Assembly: GCA_001683735.1 (NCBI GenBank)
Contig: LUGG01000003.1
Location: 930,001 to 994,000, forward strand
Reading direction: 5' to 3'
Length of the DNA: 64,000 nucleotides
From: Grifola frondosa
Lineage: Eukaryota > Basidiomycota > Agaricomycetes > Polyporales > Grifolaceae
Shown: in pieces, positions 13,637 through 26,255 of the stretch
Position numbering within the stretch: position 1 is the stretch's first letter
How the letters are laid out: every line of letters starts with the position of its first letter
The notes under the pieces: generated by a model
Seen by the model: only the letters and a program-made list of their open reading frames with translations
What the model was told of the DNA's origin: nothing
Databases searched by the model: none
Program-made: the position numbers and the translations under genes

Positions 13637-13800
13637 GAGGTTATGCGTACGCCGGAGTGGAGTATAGGGACGAGTGCTATTGCGGCAATGGGTATGCGGG
13701 CGGGGTGGTGCCTGCTTCTGTGAATGTCTCTGACTGATATGCGCTGCTCCAGTAGCATATATTATGAGTGCGGCGGCTCGTGGAGGATGGAAATTAACAC
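13637..13800 (+). pseudogene. WSC-domain gene relic
   Basis: This short stretch encodes GYAYAGVEYRDECYCGNGYAGG, then after one missing base DMRC and YECGGSWRMEI. It matches the C-terminal half of the WSC domain in the gene at 15273-16052 almost residue for residue. No start, signal peptide or first half of the domain is visible upstream, and the tRNA gene lies only about 220 bases away. I read it as a truncated duplicate of its downstream neighbour. Confidence 0.6.
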
Positions 13801-15272
13801 TTCGTCTGTGGGAGGAATGGAATGATACTTGTATGATCTGTAAACATTCATCCCAAATCCATGAGTCACGTTAACATCATATCGCATTTGCAGGCAGTGA
13901 CCTTCGTGACCGTCATTCTCGAATCAGGAGTACGTTGCCGTTTTACCACACGTTCAAATCCGTTTCGGACGAGACCGAATGAGCAAGTTCATCAGTTTGT
14001 CGCAGTCGCTAAAGACGTGCCGATTCTACAGACAGCGCAGGTAGAAATTTTAACATTTGCTGTAGCACGGACGATAACCGTGGAAGAAAAAGCCGGTGTT
14101 CCATACTGGAGAGGTTATATTCGAGGCGCCGTAGAAGATCAAGGCGATTAGAAAGACCGTGCTATCAAGCATCGCGTGCCGCCTCTAAGCTCATCATTCG
14201 TCTTCTGAATCAGACCTGTGTCAGCCACCATGTTCAATATTTTTTCTGAATGGGTGCGGGAGAGTGCGGGCGAGCAGTAGAACACGGTTGAGTCCAACGA
14301 GTATATCCGGAGGAGAGTATCGTAATCATAATTCGCCCAAAGATGTCGGTATACTATAATGCGCGGAGAACCATGGTACGCGCTATGTGCACTTGGCATT
14401 CAGCATTCCAGGGTAGCGAAACCGTCATGGACCGATATGTCTGGGGAGCAAGAGTTGCAGTACAAACCTAAGGTAAGACAGATTACTTACCTACCCTCTT
14501 TGACCCGACAGTGATCATGTCGGCACGAAATAATCATATCAATCATGCAACAAGTATTCAGAATTACTTGGCAGAATCGATACCGACATGCAAACTAGCT
14601 CAAAGCAAGTTCAAAGACTCGAATTTTTGCAAGAAGCTACCACAGATATCACGTGACCGTGTATCGGGAAGGCATTTTCTTGAACCGCCTAAATTCTCGG
14701 TTCTGCTCGGCTCGCTCGTGTTCTCCTCTCTCCACTGCGCTGGAAATGCTATAATATCCTTCAGATATTAATGACACTTCAATCCAATTACAATTATAAG
14801 CTGTGTCAATCACGTAGCAAGGGGGAATCTGCACATTCTCAGTTATGCTTCCCATGAGCATTGTCTGATGGATGGTCGGTGCCTTACTGCACGAAGGATG
14901 AAAGCTCCTATTCATTGACGAGATTACGACTCGCTTACCACCGTGGCAGAGATAGAATCCATCGGGTCCTCTTTCAACACTGTATGCAGGCAATTATAGC
15001 GGACCTGGAAGGATTCCACCCTACCGCCAATGATGTTCTTGTCTTGAAGCTGCCTACCAGCGCACATCTGTCATTCACTGAAGTGAGGCACCAGGCCCGA
15101 TTCATCGCAGGGAATGCGGCGCGAAGTTCGCGGACACAATGGTTTCGTCCCTGGCGCATGCACGGCCGTGCACCTTGATGATTGTCCCCTGAGCTGTAGC
15201 TTATAAAATCTCCTTGACAGATGGCAGTGAGAGATGCGCCCACTGGCAAGTTTGCATAGCAATCTCTTCAGT
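13801..15272. other. Intergenic region between WSC relic and WSC gene
   Basis: Frames at 13861-14151 (plus) and 14148-14399 or 14649-14993 (minus) carry no recognisable domain and do not chain through convincing introns. They are possibly decayed sequence. The last 100 bases or so should contain the promoter of the WSC gene. Confidence 0.35.
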
Positions 15273-16052
15273 ATGCATTTCCCTAAGATCCTCGCGTTCT
15301 TCGCGTCTCTAGCCTTCACCAAAATTTACGCGTCCCCGCCGTGTAACAGCAGCAGGCCAATCGCTGTGTGCGCTGAGTGGCTTCGTCCGTACTCAGATAA
15401 CGCCATCTTCTGGGGGGACGTTTGCGATTTCAGCGCGTCGCCCGATACACTCATAGCAGACGGCGTAGAGTTCTACGATGCTGCTGCCGGATGGTAAGTG
15501 TGGACTCCATGCGGCTGGGGCGCGCTTAGCTCACATGCTGTCTTTCATAGCAGTACGCCGAGTCTGTTCACAGCTACCTGCTGTGCAGAGTTCGGTGGTA
15601 AGGCTGCCCTTCCGCTGTTTCGAGGAATGATTAATGACCTGTTTTACACTACAGGTTGTGGGACTGCAATAGACTGCGACGGGTCCGAGACGGCTCTCCC
15701 TCTTGCCCAAACGATCCCGCAGCTGCCCTCCGGGTGGTTCACCGCGATCGCCTGTGCGGTCGACGTGCCACAGCGCGTCATATCGAACGCCATCGTGTCC
15801 TACTCCTCAAACAACACCCCGTATAACTGCGTCTCTCTTTGCGCGTCGGAGGGGTACACCTTCGCGGGCGTGGAGTACAGCGACGAGTGCTACTGCGGCA
15901 CCGGGTACGCGGGCGGAACGACGCCCCCCGCTGCGAACGTCTCCGACTGCGATATGCGTTGCACAGGTAGCTACGAGTTCACGTGTGGGGGCTCATGGAG
16001 GATGCAGATCTACGCTTCTGCCGAGGCACTATCAGAAATGCTAGGACTCTGA
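15273..16052 (+). CDS. Secreted WSC-domain (carbohydrate-binding) protein
   Basis: WSC domains are small disulphide-rich modules that bind fungal wall or plant polysaccharide. The ATG at 15273 gives MHFPKILAFFASLAF, a clear signal peptide with cleavage probably after the Ala-Ser near residue 18. Two introns are supported: GTAAGT at 15494 to TTTCATAG at 15550, and one from about 15594 to 15655. The mature chain has CSTPSLFTATCC, then the WSC signature near residues 150-220: NTPYNCVSLCASEGYTFAG, EYSDECYCGTGYAGG, SDCDMRC and FTCGGSWRMQIY. The stop is TGA at 16050-16052. There is no catalytic domain or membrane anchor, so it is probably a free wall-binding protein or effector-like. This gene is in frame throughout, unlike most neighbours. 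A truncated copy lies 1.5 kb upstream. Confidence 0.75.
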
Positions 16053-16243
16053 AACCAGACCGATTGAATTTGCACTGGTATGCTCAGACTGACTGTAAAG
16101 AATGTACACATACAGGTTTTTGAGTTGACACCTAAAAACGCGCGCCGTACGAAAGGCATCGATTGCCTGCACGCATTGTAGTGATCTCCAGGGTATCCCT
16201 GCATGTATTAAGAGGTATCGTATATATCCAACTAGTGCGAGGC

Positions 16244-18690
16244 CTACCCCCGAACAATCCCTACAGTTACCTCCGCTTCGCCCTCGCCACCCTCTCCCCC
16301 ACGCGTCCCGAAATGCAGAGCATGAACACAGCGCTCCCACGCCCAGCGCGTAAGCCGCAGCACCTCGTCGTTCTCGAGGTCCTGCCGCACATGCAGCTCC
16401 AGTGTCACCACGAGCGACTGCGCGGGGCCCTGAGGCTTCGCTGGCGTCGTCGGCGGGTGCGCGTACGGGGACGTGTGCTCTGCATCGGAGAACGCGAGGC
16501 TCGGCGTGAGCTGCCAGATGTGCGCGCGGGGGGTGCAGCACTTGTGGATGGCGCTCGATCTGCAGGACGGTGAGCAGGGCAGGAGGAGAGGCGGAGAACT
16601 GCGTGCCGTACCTCGCGCATGGCGCGCAGGAACGCCTCCATCCGCCCACCCGCGAGCCCCCGTGCTGGGGACGTCTGCAGAAGCACGGCGCCGAGCGCGA
16701 CGGCGGCGGGGTACGCGAGGCTGAACGTGATCACGGTCTCGACCGCGGCCAGTATGAGGTCTATGGGACGGTGCTGCCGTCTGCAGTGCGGTATCGTCGA
16801 TCGTTAGTAGAGATCTGATAACTCGATGAAGGGGAAAAGACCTTACGGAGAGACAAATACAGAAGTACAGATAATCGAGGCCGAAAAGAGGATGGGAGAG
16901 AGCGTGTAGGGGTTAGAGAGGAGATTCGATAGGCGAGTGGGGTAGGCGTATGATGATGCGTGATAGCGCGACCGAGATGGAAGCAGGGTGGTCAAAGGAG
17001 GGATGTGATTGCCCGCCGCTGAGGCAAGCAAGTCACAATGAGAAAAAGCGGACTGTGACCGAGCGTAAGTGACTCACTGCTGACGAGCTTAGCATGGTTG
17101 TCGAACGGGATGGCAGTTATGAGCAGCGAAAAGAGCGTGAGCACCAATAGCGATATAGGAAAATCGATCCTTGATATGATATAAGAACCAAACGCGACAG
17201 CATAAGAATTCGTCGGCGTACCCATAAACCGACGTCACTTCGTCGCCGTGGTGGTGATGGTGTCCCTCACCGGAGGAAAGTAACAAGTGCTCCACGGTCT
17301 CTTTGCAGACGTACACAGACGTGAAGATCAGGTATACCGTTTGCGCGAACGTCATCACCGTCTCGATCCGTGCGTTCCTACCCATGTCAGTGCACAATGC
17401 ATATTTAGCCAGCGACCACCACTGGATATGACAGGACCACCACGCACCCAAATGGTCGCCGCACTTCTGCCCGTTTTGACGGTCGCGCGAGGTACCCCGG
17501 TAGGATATGCCCGAGCGCAACTCCGAACGCGTCGAACACCACCCAATACCCGAGCCCTGTGCACGCCAGCGAGCCCACTTGCTGTCCGGCGACCCACAGC
17601 CACGCCCCGAGCAGAAATTGCCCGCCAGCGATAGCCACTGCAGATGGCATTATCCCTGGATCCGCGCGAATCTTGCCTATCTCGCTCTCTGTCCCTGTAC
17701 GTGTCCGAGTTCCCTTCGTCACGCTCACGCTCACTTCTCCGTCCATTGAAGGGCTATGCGGGAATGGCGAGATGGGTGCCCACGGACTCAAGGGCACAGG
17801 TGTCGGCTGTGTGTGCAGGTCTCCTGGCTCCAAGAAAGAGAAGAAATTGTGGGAGAGCGAGTGCTTGTGGTGGTGTCCGCGACGCGACGTGGCACCAGAT
17901 GACATTGCAGGCATGGGATGTTCCATAGACGAGGCAGAATTGGGCGAGGTAGAGTTTGTCGAGGCCGAAGGTAGAGGCGCGCCGAATGTGAAGCCTTCAC
18001 GAAAAGAGCGCTGCCCGGGCCCCGGTGACGCACTTGGCATGGGAATGCCTGCTGAATGGTCGTTCAGGTCGAGCTCTTGTGTTCCATCCTCCGAAATTGT
18101 TGTAGACGGCAGGGAACCAGGACGGGGAAAAAGACGGAAAGGTTGCGTGAGTGGATTCGCGCATGGCTTCGGGGATGTGAACCCGCGCTGATGCCATTCT
18201 CAAACGGAGCAGAAGGAGTGTGTAATTCTGGTGCAGTGGAGGAAGAGGGGAACTTCGGCGCATTCGGCATCGAGAGCTGATGCGAAGGGAACGAAGAGGA
18301 TAGAGGGGATGGACTTATCGGGGAGAAAGGACCGGACACCGAACGCGTACGGGAGTGGGACGTCGTTGGGAGAGAGAAGGACTGGCGCATGGCGGGAGCC
18401 GGATGTCGAGAGCCATTAAGAGCTGGTGGCCGTGCTAACGAAAAGTTCGTTCGATAGGGACCCGCAGAAGCTGGCTGGCCGGGATAAGACTGAGAGGTCG
18501 GGATCGGTGGTGTAGATACGACACGACTGCGAGGCGGCGAGGGTATTGCGAGCCCATTTCCATTCGGATGAGTGCCATTTGTGAAGACGGGCTGTGATGC
18601 TGGTGGCGATGTCGATTCATTGGGAAGGAGGAGTACATTGTCGTCCTCCTCCCTGCTCGACTTCCTGCGGTGTATCTTCGTTGCACTCAT
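16244..18690 (-). CDS. Cation diffusion facilitator, Zrg17/ZnT-like zinc transporter
   Basis: Zrg17-type CDF proteins pair with a Msc2-type partner to move zinc into the ER or Golgi. The start is taken at ATG 18690-18688 (MSATKIHRRKSSREEDD). A long Ser/Pro-rich cytosolic region of about 300 residues follows, with RTRSVSGPFSPISPSPLS and a His-rich RRGHHHKHSLSHNFF. Membrane segments then follow (AVAIAGGQFLLGAWLWVAG, LGYWVVFDAFGVALGHILPG), NARIETVMTFAQTVYLIFTS, a luminal loop with five consecutive His (GEGHHHHHGDE), ISLLVLTLFSLLITAIPFDN and VETVITFSLAYPAAVALGAV. The soluble C-terminal domain contains HIWQLTPSLAFSDAEHTSP and LVVTLELHVRQD, with TAG at 16244-16246. Two frame breaks occur, at 18124-18127 (missing base) and in a six-G run at 16528-16533 (extra base). 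Family assignment is firm; the exact subtype is my inference from the His loop and long N-terminus. Confidence 0.75.
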
Positions 18691-20171
18691 TTCTCCCTTT
18701 ACTGTGCTCGCAATGGCAACTTCAGGTGAGCTGGACAGCGTGACTGCTCGACGACAACGTCGACGAGGTATTAGCAAGAATGAGAAACACCACCGGCTTC
18801 GCTCACCTAAAATTCGGTCCTACTATCGCACCAGAGAACTCGCAAAAAGTTCACAGCTCCGAGTATGTAGCTGATTTGAGAGAGAAGTCGAATGATGCCG
18901 TCAAAACAGTGATTGAGTTGGGCTCAGACCACCTCTCGAGATATGTTGCAATGGCCCTAAGCACCGTTGGGAACAACGTTGAGACGAGTCAGTGCTGAAG
19001 CCTTTCTCTACGTCGTCAGTGCCAGCAACTCTGATCATCCAAGACAGAAGGGAGAAGGACGAGAGCTGGGGACGCGTTAGCGCCCATTTGTCCTTTCCTC
19101 CTGCGCTCATGCCAGACTGCCCTTGTCGAGACCACCACATCGAAAGGACCGCTTGCATACCGTTCAGTTATAAGGACGGGCTGTTCTAGGGGACCCGGCA
19201 CCGATGTAAAGTTGTATGGAGGGTCGACTGCGCGTTTGAGTAATTCTTTACCGATCTTCGTACAGGAAGTCACTCAAGCCTGTCATGTATCAGACGACTC
19301 TTGCCCGGCGCGTCGCCCTCTGCTGCGGCGCGCGCGAGCGTCCATACGCCGCACTGCCACTTGCGTGCTATATCAGTATTTAGGACCGCCGATAATTGTC
19401 CAGACATCTGTCTGTGGACCTCCGGAATATGCTGGCCACCCTTGGCTCTCACTTGGCTTACTCTGCGCCTCCTCCATTATACGTGCCTCACGACCCTGTA
19501 TATTTTCAACACAAGGGCACCGGCGCGCAAGATTGTACGGGTTAGTTGGGCGGAGGTATCGCGTCAAATGCGTTTGAAGTGAGCTTGGAGTACAGTGCAC
19601 CGTGTGCAAGACGTGTACGAAAGGATGACGTGCCTTGTCCGTGCGACCGACCGGTTCGTCAAGCATTTTAGCGAGGCGTCGTCGGTTTGTGAAGACAACA
19701 CATTCATAGCTTAAGCAGGTCTAAAGTTCAGCACCGAGTACTGTGCGGTGAGAGTCATCTGCTATTTTTGAATCATAGCTTAAAATGAACATATAACAGA
19801 TCGAGGTGACCGAGCAGGTAACGGTCGGACTGAACTCAGCAGGTAGTAGGCTGTACGAAGCTAAGTGTTCGATCCATGTTTTTCAAGAGTCGGGATATTG
19901 CCTACTGTCCAAAATAGTGTCTGTCGCCTGTCGCCGTATCTAAACCATTTCAATTATATCTAGGGATGAAGAAGCAGCACGGCGATCCTGCTTCCGGCAC
20001 TTATATTGTGAAGTCTCATGCCAATGCATGCACATGCGCCCAAATGTTCATCAATACTCATATACACTGTTGATTCCAAGCTTCGTATCTCTTCTCTGGG
20101 GACCTGTTCACGAACGACATCACAAGTCAAGATAAAATCGTCGTGATTGGCCCTCACCTAGTGACTGCCCA
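18691..20171. other. Region without a recognised gene
   Basis: It holds the promoter of the zinc transporter near 18700-18900 and then small open frames on both strands (for example 19016-19273 and 19373-19666 minus, 19301-19582 plus). None has a domain I recognise or a convincing exon chain. A small lineage-specific gene is possible around 19260-19700. Confidence 0.35.
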
Positions 20172-21250
20172 TCAATAACCTCCAGCCCTACCATGCGTGA
20201 TCTCGCGGTGAACGATAAATTCCCCGCGGGTCGGAAATTCATCATCACGATCGGGGACCGTAACCGGCGCAGAGCAAACACGCACTTCGAGAGAAGGTAC
20301 GTCTTCGAGCGCAACCTTGGAGCCATTAGTCTGCCGGATGTCGGTGAACGTCAAGGAATATCAAGCCAGGGTGACAGAAGTATGTACCAGCTGGCAACGC
20401 CAGTGAAGGTGAGTCTTGAGATAGGCGACAATTCTCTCGATGTTATTCACGTCTTCCTGACGAGTCATCAGCGCCCCTATCGGTAATTGAGCGGAGTGCA
20501 TAGATCGTCGAAAATAATTTGCTTACTGGTAAGAGGGACCTCTCCTGAGACGGTCCTACCATCCGCGCCACCCTCGTCGTAGCTGTAACCACCATCATTT
20601 TTGAAGACGGCGACGCTTCCCGCCAATTCTGGGGCGGTTGGCCAGTCGCCGTCGGGAACTGTCTCGGAAATGAAGAAATGGACGTAACCAGAGGCAGGCA
20701 GCTCGCATTCCCTCAGCACGGCGCTGGCTATCCAGTCACGGTATTTATTTGTCCGGGACATCGAACGGCGCTTTTGGGGATGGATTCAACGGATGAAAAT
20801 CTGGATGTTCACCAGCTAACGAGGTCATCAGCGACCGGCTTAGTGGCTGAGAGTAGACATACATCCAGTCTCGGGATTTCCTGCACGAAATATCGGTCTG
20901 ATGACCGTCTTCACGCTTCCGATAGTGTTTCGCTCAGTTCCTTGATCAACAGATCCGATGTTGATGTTGGATGTGGGAGAGGTGGTCAACTGTTGCCTAG
21001 CTTCTTACCTCTTCTGAGCACCTTTCCCACGCTCAAGACGAACAGGAGCAGGCCGAGGAACGTGTGGTGGAACATATGTATATGCACTCACCACAGCGGG
21101 AATACACAAGATAGCGTTATTTTGGGCACTCGCATCCAAGTGGAATGTCCTCCAATTAGGTGCGTTCTGAGAGGTGGCACAAATCTTTCGGCTACGGCCG
21201 TAAAAGATATGCGAGGCCCTATGATCCTGATAGCAGGATCAAGCATCATA
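20172..21250 (-). pseudogene. Tyrosinase relic 1, C-terminal domain preserved
   Basis: The stretch matches the C-terminal third of the tyrosinase at 21872-24222. Blocks in order are NPETGCMSTL (counterpart [10 protein letters not shown]), KYRDWIASAVLRECELPASG, FISETVPDGDWPTAPELAGS, TVSGEVPLTSK, then LKTHLHWRCQL. The tail DEFPTRGEFIVH and ITHGRAGGY ends at 20172-20174. Farther upstream (about 20960-21250) only scraps resembling the region after the second copper site remain, and no copper-binding histidines are found. The C-terminal domain is still largely open, but there is no catalytic domain to go with it, so I call it a relic. Confidence 0.65.
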
Positions 21251-21871
21251 TGTCGGCATTTTCTTAAAGATATAGAGGACGCGAACCATCTTCAACTGTC
21301 TGGACATGTTGGGGGGCATCTGCATCTGTTTGCTATTTTGCCAATGTGGTGGTCTTAGTCCGATTAAGGGCGCACAATGATAGCCGTGGCTGTCATGAGG
21401 AAGGCCTCCTCATACTTACCTCGCATTAAGTTCTCTATGTTATGCATGCGCATAACGCATCAAAGATTGAAGTAGACAAGCAAGTTGCACTGCGATCGGG
21501 TTGGGCTTTCAACTTTGTGCGACCGCCAGATTTCAGAAGCCCGATCTAGCACTAGTCGATCGTAATCGAAATCATTCACAGCACAGATTTATTGTTCAAA
21601 CAGTCCCTATCGCCACACAGGGAACATCACCCTGTCCAGCACTGGACGTCTAGTCGCAAAAGGATTCTGGAGCTGGCAAATAACTGCAGCACAGAAATCT
21701 TTTTCTCTCGATCTCGCTCAAAATAGGATTTGCCGGGATGGCCACTCTCAATTCCCGGAAAACCATATCTTCTGTATGAGCTTGCACCATCGAGACAGCC
21801 AAGGCGGTCCGGTGGCGAACACCTTTGTCACAACAATATGCATATACGACCCCGCACGGCGCGTTGGCCGA
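21251..21871. other. Spacer between tyrosinase relic and tyrosinase
   Basis: No coding feature supported. The sequence may contain the vanished catalytic part of relic 1, but I find no copper-site motif in any minus-strand frame. Confidence 0.35.
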
Positions 21872-24222
21872 TTACCGCTCTTCAAAGTATCCGCCAGCTC
21901 TGCCGTGCGTGACGTCGTAATGAACGTCGAATTTGCCGCGGGTGGGGAACTCGTAGTCGTGCTCGGGGGCTGCAACGGGCACAGACCACACACACACTTT
22001 GAGAGACGGCACATCTCGGAGCACGACCTCAGAGCCATCGACCTGCTGTTTGTCAGTGCACGGCTAGTGAATCCCAGATAATTAACATACGTACCAGCTG
22101 GCAACGCCAGTGAAGGTTATTCTTGAGATAGGTGACAATGCCCTCGACGTCGTTCATGTCCTTCTCATTGTCCATCAAGGCACCTAGCGGTCTTTGAGCA
22201 AAGGATTTCCCAGACAAAGCCGCATGCGCTTACCAGTAAGGGGAACTTCTCCCGTAACAATTTCACCTGTCTCTTTGCCCTTGTTGCAGTTGGCACAACC
22301 GTTGCCGTGGGTCCTGAAAACGGAGACACTTCCCACGAGTTCTGGTGCGCTGCACCCACCAATGTCGGGAATACTCTCGGCAAGGAACAGGTGGACGTAA
22401 CCGGAAATAGGTAGCTCATACTTCTTGAGCGCGACGGTGATAATCCAGTCACGGTATTGCTTTGTCGTGGGCGCGGAAGGGCGCATCGGAGTGGGCTTTA
22501 GACCAGCATGTTCATCCGCTAAGAGAATCATTAGCGACCTTAGGTCCGGCGCCAGAGCATAAGAGCAGACGTACATCCGTTCCCAGGAATGTCCACATGG
22601 GGAATCCGCTTGACTATCCCCTTGGCAGTTTTGACGGCGCTCTCTTTGGTCGTCTCTTGATCTGTAGCGCCAGTACTTACCGTGCGCGTAAAAGCGGCAG
22701 ATGGGCGATATAGTCTGTTGATCTCACGCCTGACCTGCATCTGCAGTTGCGCGGGAGTCATCCTGCCAGCTCCCCTGAGTTCAGGATACGTGCTTCCAAA
22801 GGTAGTAACCTCGCGTGAAGTAGCCGAAGTCCAGAAAGTAGTGTCGGTGCGGCGGAAGGGTGTAAGGTTCGTGTGGACGTCAATGGTAGTCCCAGGTGGA
22901 ATGGTCGCGGTGCCATCCCCGGAGTCGCCAGGAGTGACGAAGGTGTTTGGGTTGAGAGCCTGCCAGAGGGCCACTAGGCGATCGACCTGATGGAAGTGTC
23001 AGCAGGGAAATGAGTGATGAGTGACTTGTGGAATTCTGACGTACATTGGAGTGATGCAAAAAGAAGATCGGATCAAGCCCTGAAGAAACGTACATTAAGT
23101 CGCGGTTTCGGAACGTATAAGATATATGAGCTTGGTAACATACCGGCAGCCCCGCCAGTAGCCATATGCCCGCTTCCACCAATCAGGTTGTGCACCTCAT
23201 TGTGGATGGATTCAACGCTATCATTGCTTCCTGGCGCTGGACGTTTACCCAGACTCCTGTGCGTAGAGAAAGTGTCCCAATCATGAATATAGGCGAGTAT
23301 GTTGAAGGTCCGATCGCGCAGAGAGAGCTGGTTGTTGCTCATGGCCCTGTGAAGTACTTCCCATTAGTATTTTTCCAATATTTCTGGACAGTGGATACTT
23401 ACGCCTGGAGGGCACGAGGCTGGCTATGTGCATTAGCATTTCCTGAAGACGGATAGCGCATGGTCTGTGGCCAAACACCGAAGCCCGGATCCGGGCCTGC
23501 CTGGCCCCATACCCGACCATTGAAAGGATGAAACTTGTATCGAAGAAGCGGGTTCGGAATTTCCAACCAAGTGCCATGAGGGGCAGCGACGACTGTGACC
23601 GTCTCCTGTGTATTCAAAATGGGGGGCACCCAGCCATTGGCCGCCCAATCCCAATACCTTCACACAAGTCAGCGCGAACCGCAAACGATAAGTTAATGTC
23701 AGCTCACGGTTGCCGGAAGCGCTGGGCCGCTCTGCCGTATCTAGCTCGGAGCTCGGGATTTCTGTACGAAGCGGCAATGCGCCCGGCTTCGACCCAGATC
23801 ACTTGCTGCGCACACGTTCAGCACCTCTCAGACGGCCAGAGTAGTCATGGATGCTTACCTCCATGAGGGCCACATACGGGCGGTGCCAGATGGGGAACAG
23901 GACGGTTCCGTGAGTACAATAGCCACGAAAACCGGAGTCCCCAATATTCACATCGTTCCAAGGAGCGTATGGCAATCCGTGGATGCCTGCGGTTCTCAGA
24001 ATGTGTATGGGAAGGGGCAAAGGAATACGTACCTCCGATCTGGAAAGCACTGGTGATATGTTCCTGGGGGGTGTTCTGGATGCTGACCAGGGCAAGAAGA
24101 TACATGTTGAGCATGTCCGCATCCCTGATGAAGTCATTGATTTCTAGACGAAAGGGCGGATCATTGGGTGAACCAGGAGGAGGAGGATTGAGACCTGTGA
24201 GGAGATAGTGTCCACCACCCAT
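21872..24222 (-). CDS. Tyrosinase (polyphenol oxidase) with C-terminal domain
   Basis: Tyrosinase is a type-3 copper enzyme that hydroxylates monophenols and oxidises diphenols to quinones, the entry to melanin. The ATG at 24222-24220 starts [18 protein letters not shown], with no signal peptide, so it is a cytosolic proenzyme as in other agaricomycetes. The copper A histidines lie in [10 protein letters not shown] and [15 protein letters not shown] (near 23880-23985). A thioether-type Cys precedes the second His. The copper B histidines lie in [15 protein letters not shown] and [15 protein letters not shown] (near 23010-23200). The C-terminal lid domain follows, with [48 protein letters not shown] and [12 protein letters not shown], then TAA at 21872-21874. 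About nine short introns are required, and all core motifs are in frame once these are removed. Partial copies lie on both sides in the same orientation. Confidence 0.85.
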
Positions 24223-25598
24223 AGTTAGAGGAGTGGGGAGAGATGAAAGTGTGCAATAAGGAGGGGTGGGGGAGATAGAGAAAGCGGGATGAAGAAGTGA
24301 TTTTTGTAGTGATCGAACAAGGCTGCTGTGTCCGTAATATTGGATCTTCAACCGCATATGAATGGCGAGCATCGTGGCGTGTGGCAATCCCGGCAAATCC
24401 AGACTACTCTCCGAAGTTCAACGTTCAACTGTCATGTTCAAACACGTCAGGTGAAGGTATTAATGCATGTGATGGATCAGTGCAGGACGTGAGGGTATAT
24501 AAGATACCTATTTGCATGGCAATTTGGGGAGGTGGTCAACCGACCCGAGATCGAGGTGATGCCCAGATATGAGTATGCAAGGCCGGGACGATCCTAGAAA
24601 AGCACGATGCATGATATCGGAGGTTTCTGAGAGACGGACGCGATATATCTCTTCTATACATAGCTCCGACGCCATCAAAGGAATAGATCACGATTTGGAA
24701 GCGAAAAAGAGGGCGAAAATTTGTGTGGTAGACTCTCGCAAACAATCCCGGTGAAAACGCGTAGCACGTCTCTGTGAATGTGACCTAGGCGACTCACACA
24801 ACAACTTGGTGATGCGGTTCGCATGTCGCCTAGTCTAAACGGCTGTGAGGTTTCATTTTCAATAACATAACACTCCAGGCCGGGGTTGGAGACGACAGAT
24901 ACCTGTCCACTGCGCGGCTAAATGGCTGATCGTTTTCCAGGAAACTAGGAAGATAGTAACATTGAACGCCTTCCATATACTGCTCTGCAATGGCTTTAGT
25001 GGGATGTTCTTCCGTAACAATTATGTGGCACCACGATGCTAGCCGAGGCAGCTACGCCAAATCTCGCTGCATCTCGACGAGGATGATATCCTCAAGTTCA
25101 ATTAAATTCGAAGTCCGGAAGAAGAGAATGCCTTTGCAGTTCAATGCGAACTAGTTAGGATGCTTGTTGGTCTGAAAGTGATGGATCATCAGATCCAGAC
25201 CGTGCTATGTATGAACGACGTACATCCTTCAAGTACATCCAGCAAATCCGGCTTGTGCTAAAATGCACAATTTCTGTGGACATTCTCAGAACTTGACTGA
25301 AATGAAGCAAGCGCGCGAAGCGTCCACCGTGGTGCCACTTCATGCCCTTGTATAGATTGTTGCACGACGTCGGTGAAATTGTGCGACGCTATATTGTATC
25401 TGAGACAGGCCGCGCGATGCAAGACTACCGAACGAACGCGTGAGAGAGATCTCCGATATTATACGTACACGTACGTCGATGCATCGCGAGGGCCCAGAGA
25501 CCGCCTAATAGTACTTGCTTATCCCTCAGTTTGAATCTTCGGCATCACGGTGTGAACGCGTGCATGTCCCTGGGTCGATTTTGCCACGTCTTCAGGCC
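24223..25598. other. Upstream region of tyrosinase, no gene seen
   Basis: It includes the tyrosinase promoter. A TATA-like TTATATACC reads on the minus strand near 24494-24502, about 270 bases above the ATG. The rest has only short frames without motifs. Confidence 0.35.
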
Positions 25599-26255
25599 TC
25601 AGCCTGTGCGGGTTTCGGGATTTGATGCCAGGCCTGATGAGCGCCTCTCCCGATGCGCTGTATCTGAAGACGAGATGCTTGGACGCCCTTTACCTCCCCA
25701 GCCATGAGTGAAGATGACCATTTTAACGTATGAGGACATACCTAACTGACCTTGAAGCTCGAGGTCCGAAGATATGGTTGCGCGCAGAGAGACATCGCAA
25801 TTTCCTATTGCAATCTTACCCGTCAATTGATACACGTACGACCGGGGACTCAATGTCGTAAGTCGAAGCATGAAACTCTGCACAACCTTCTGCGGATTTA
25901 AGAATTCAAAAATCCACTCTTCTCTGATCAAAATCGCTTCTAAAGAAAAGTATGCCGTCATAATCAATATCACCAACAGTGTTGCTGGGCTAGCGTGTCC
26001 AGTGATATACTTGACAACATCCGTTTCGCTCTCGTTGCAGTTGGCGCAATCGAGACCATTGTTCCTAGAGATCCTAACACTTCTCACCAATTCTGGTGCA
26101 TTATACCAATCGCAAAGCGGAACACTTTCGGAGAGAAATATAGGGGCATAACCAGAGATAGAAGGTTCCAATTCCTTGAGTACCATGGTAGGAAACCAAT
26201 CATGATAATTGTTTGGTTGGGAAGCAGAAAGACGCCTCGCAAAAGGATAATTCAA
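25599..26255 (-). pseudogene. Tyrosinase relic 2, partial C-terminal domain
   Basis: The minus-strand frame contains NYHDWFPTMVLKELEPSISG, then FLSESVPLCDWYNAPELVRS and CANCNE. These match [39 protein letters not shown] and CANCNK of the tyrosinase. After YITGHASP (counterpart of IVTGEVPLT) the similarity stops. The following 100 codons to 25599 have no counterpart I can align. No catalytic domain is found upstream in 26256-26957. It sits upstream of the full gene, in the same orientation as relic 1. Confidence 0.6.

Noticed and set aside
17405..18280. Long plus-strand open frames opposite the zinc transporter
   Set aside because: They are antisense shadows of a GC-rich Ser/Pro-coding exon and have no domain. 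The minus strand encodes recognisable CDF segments.
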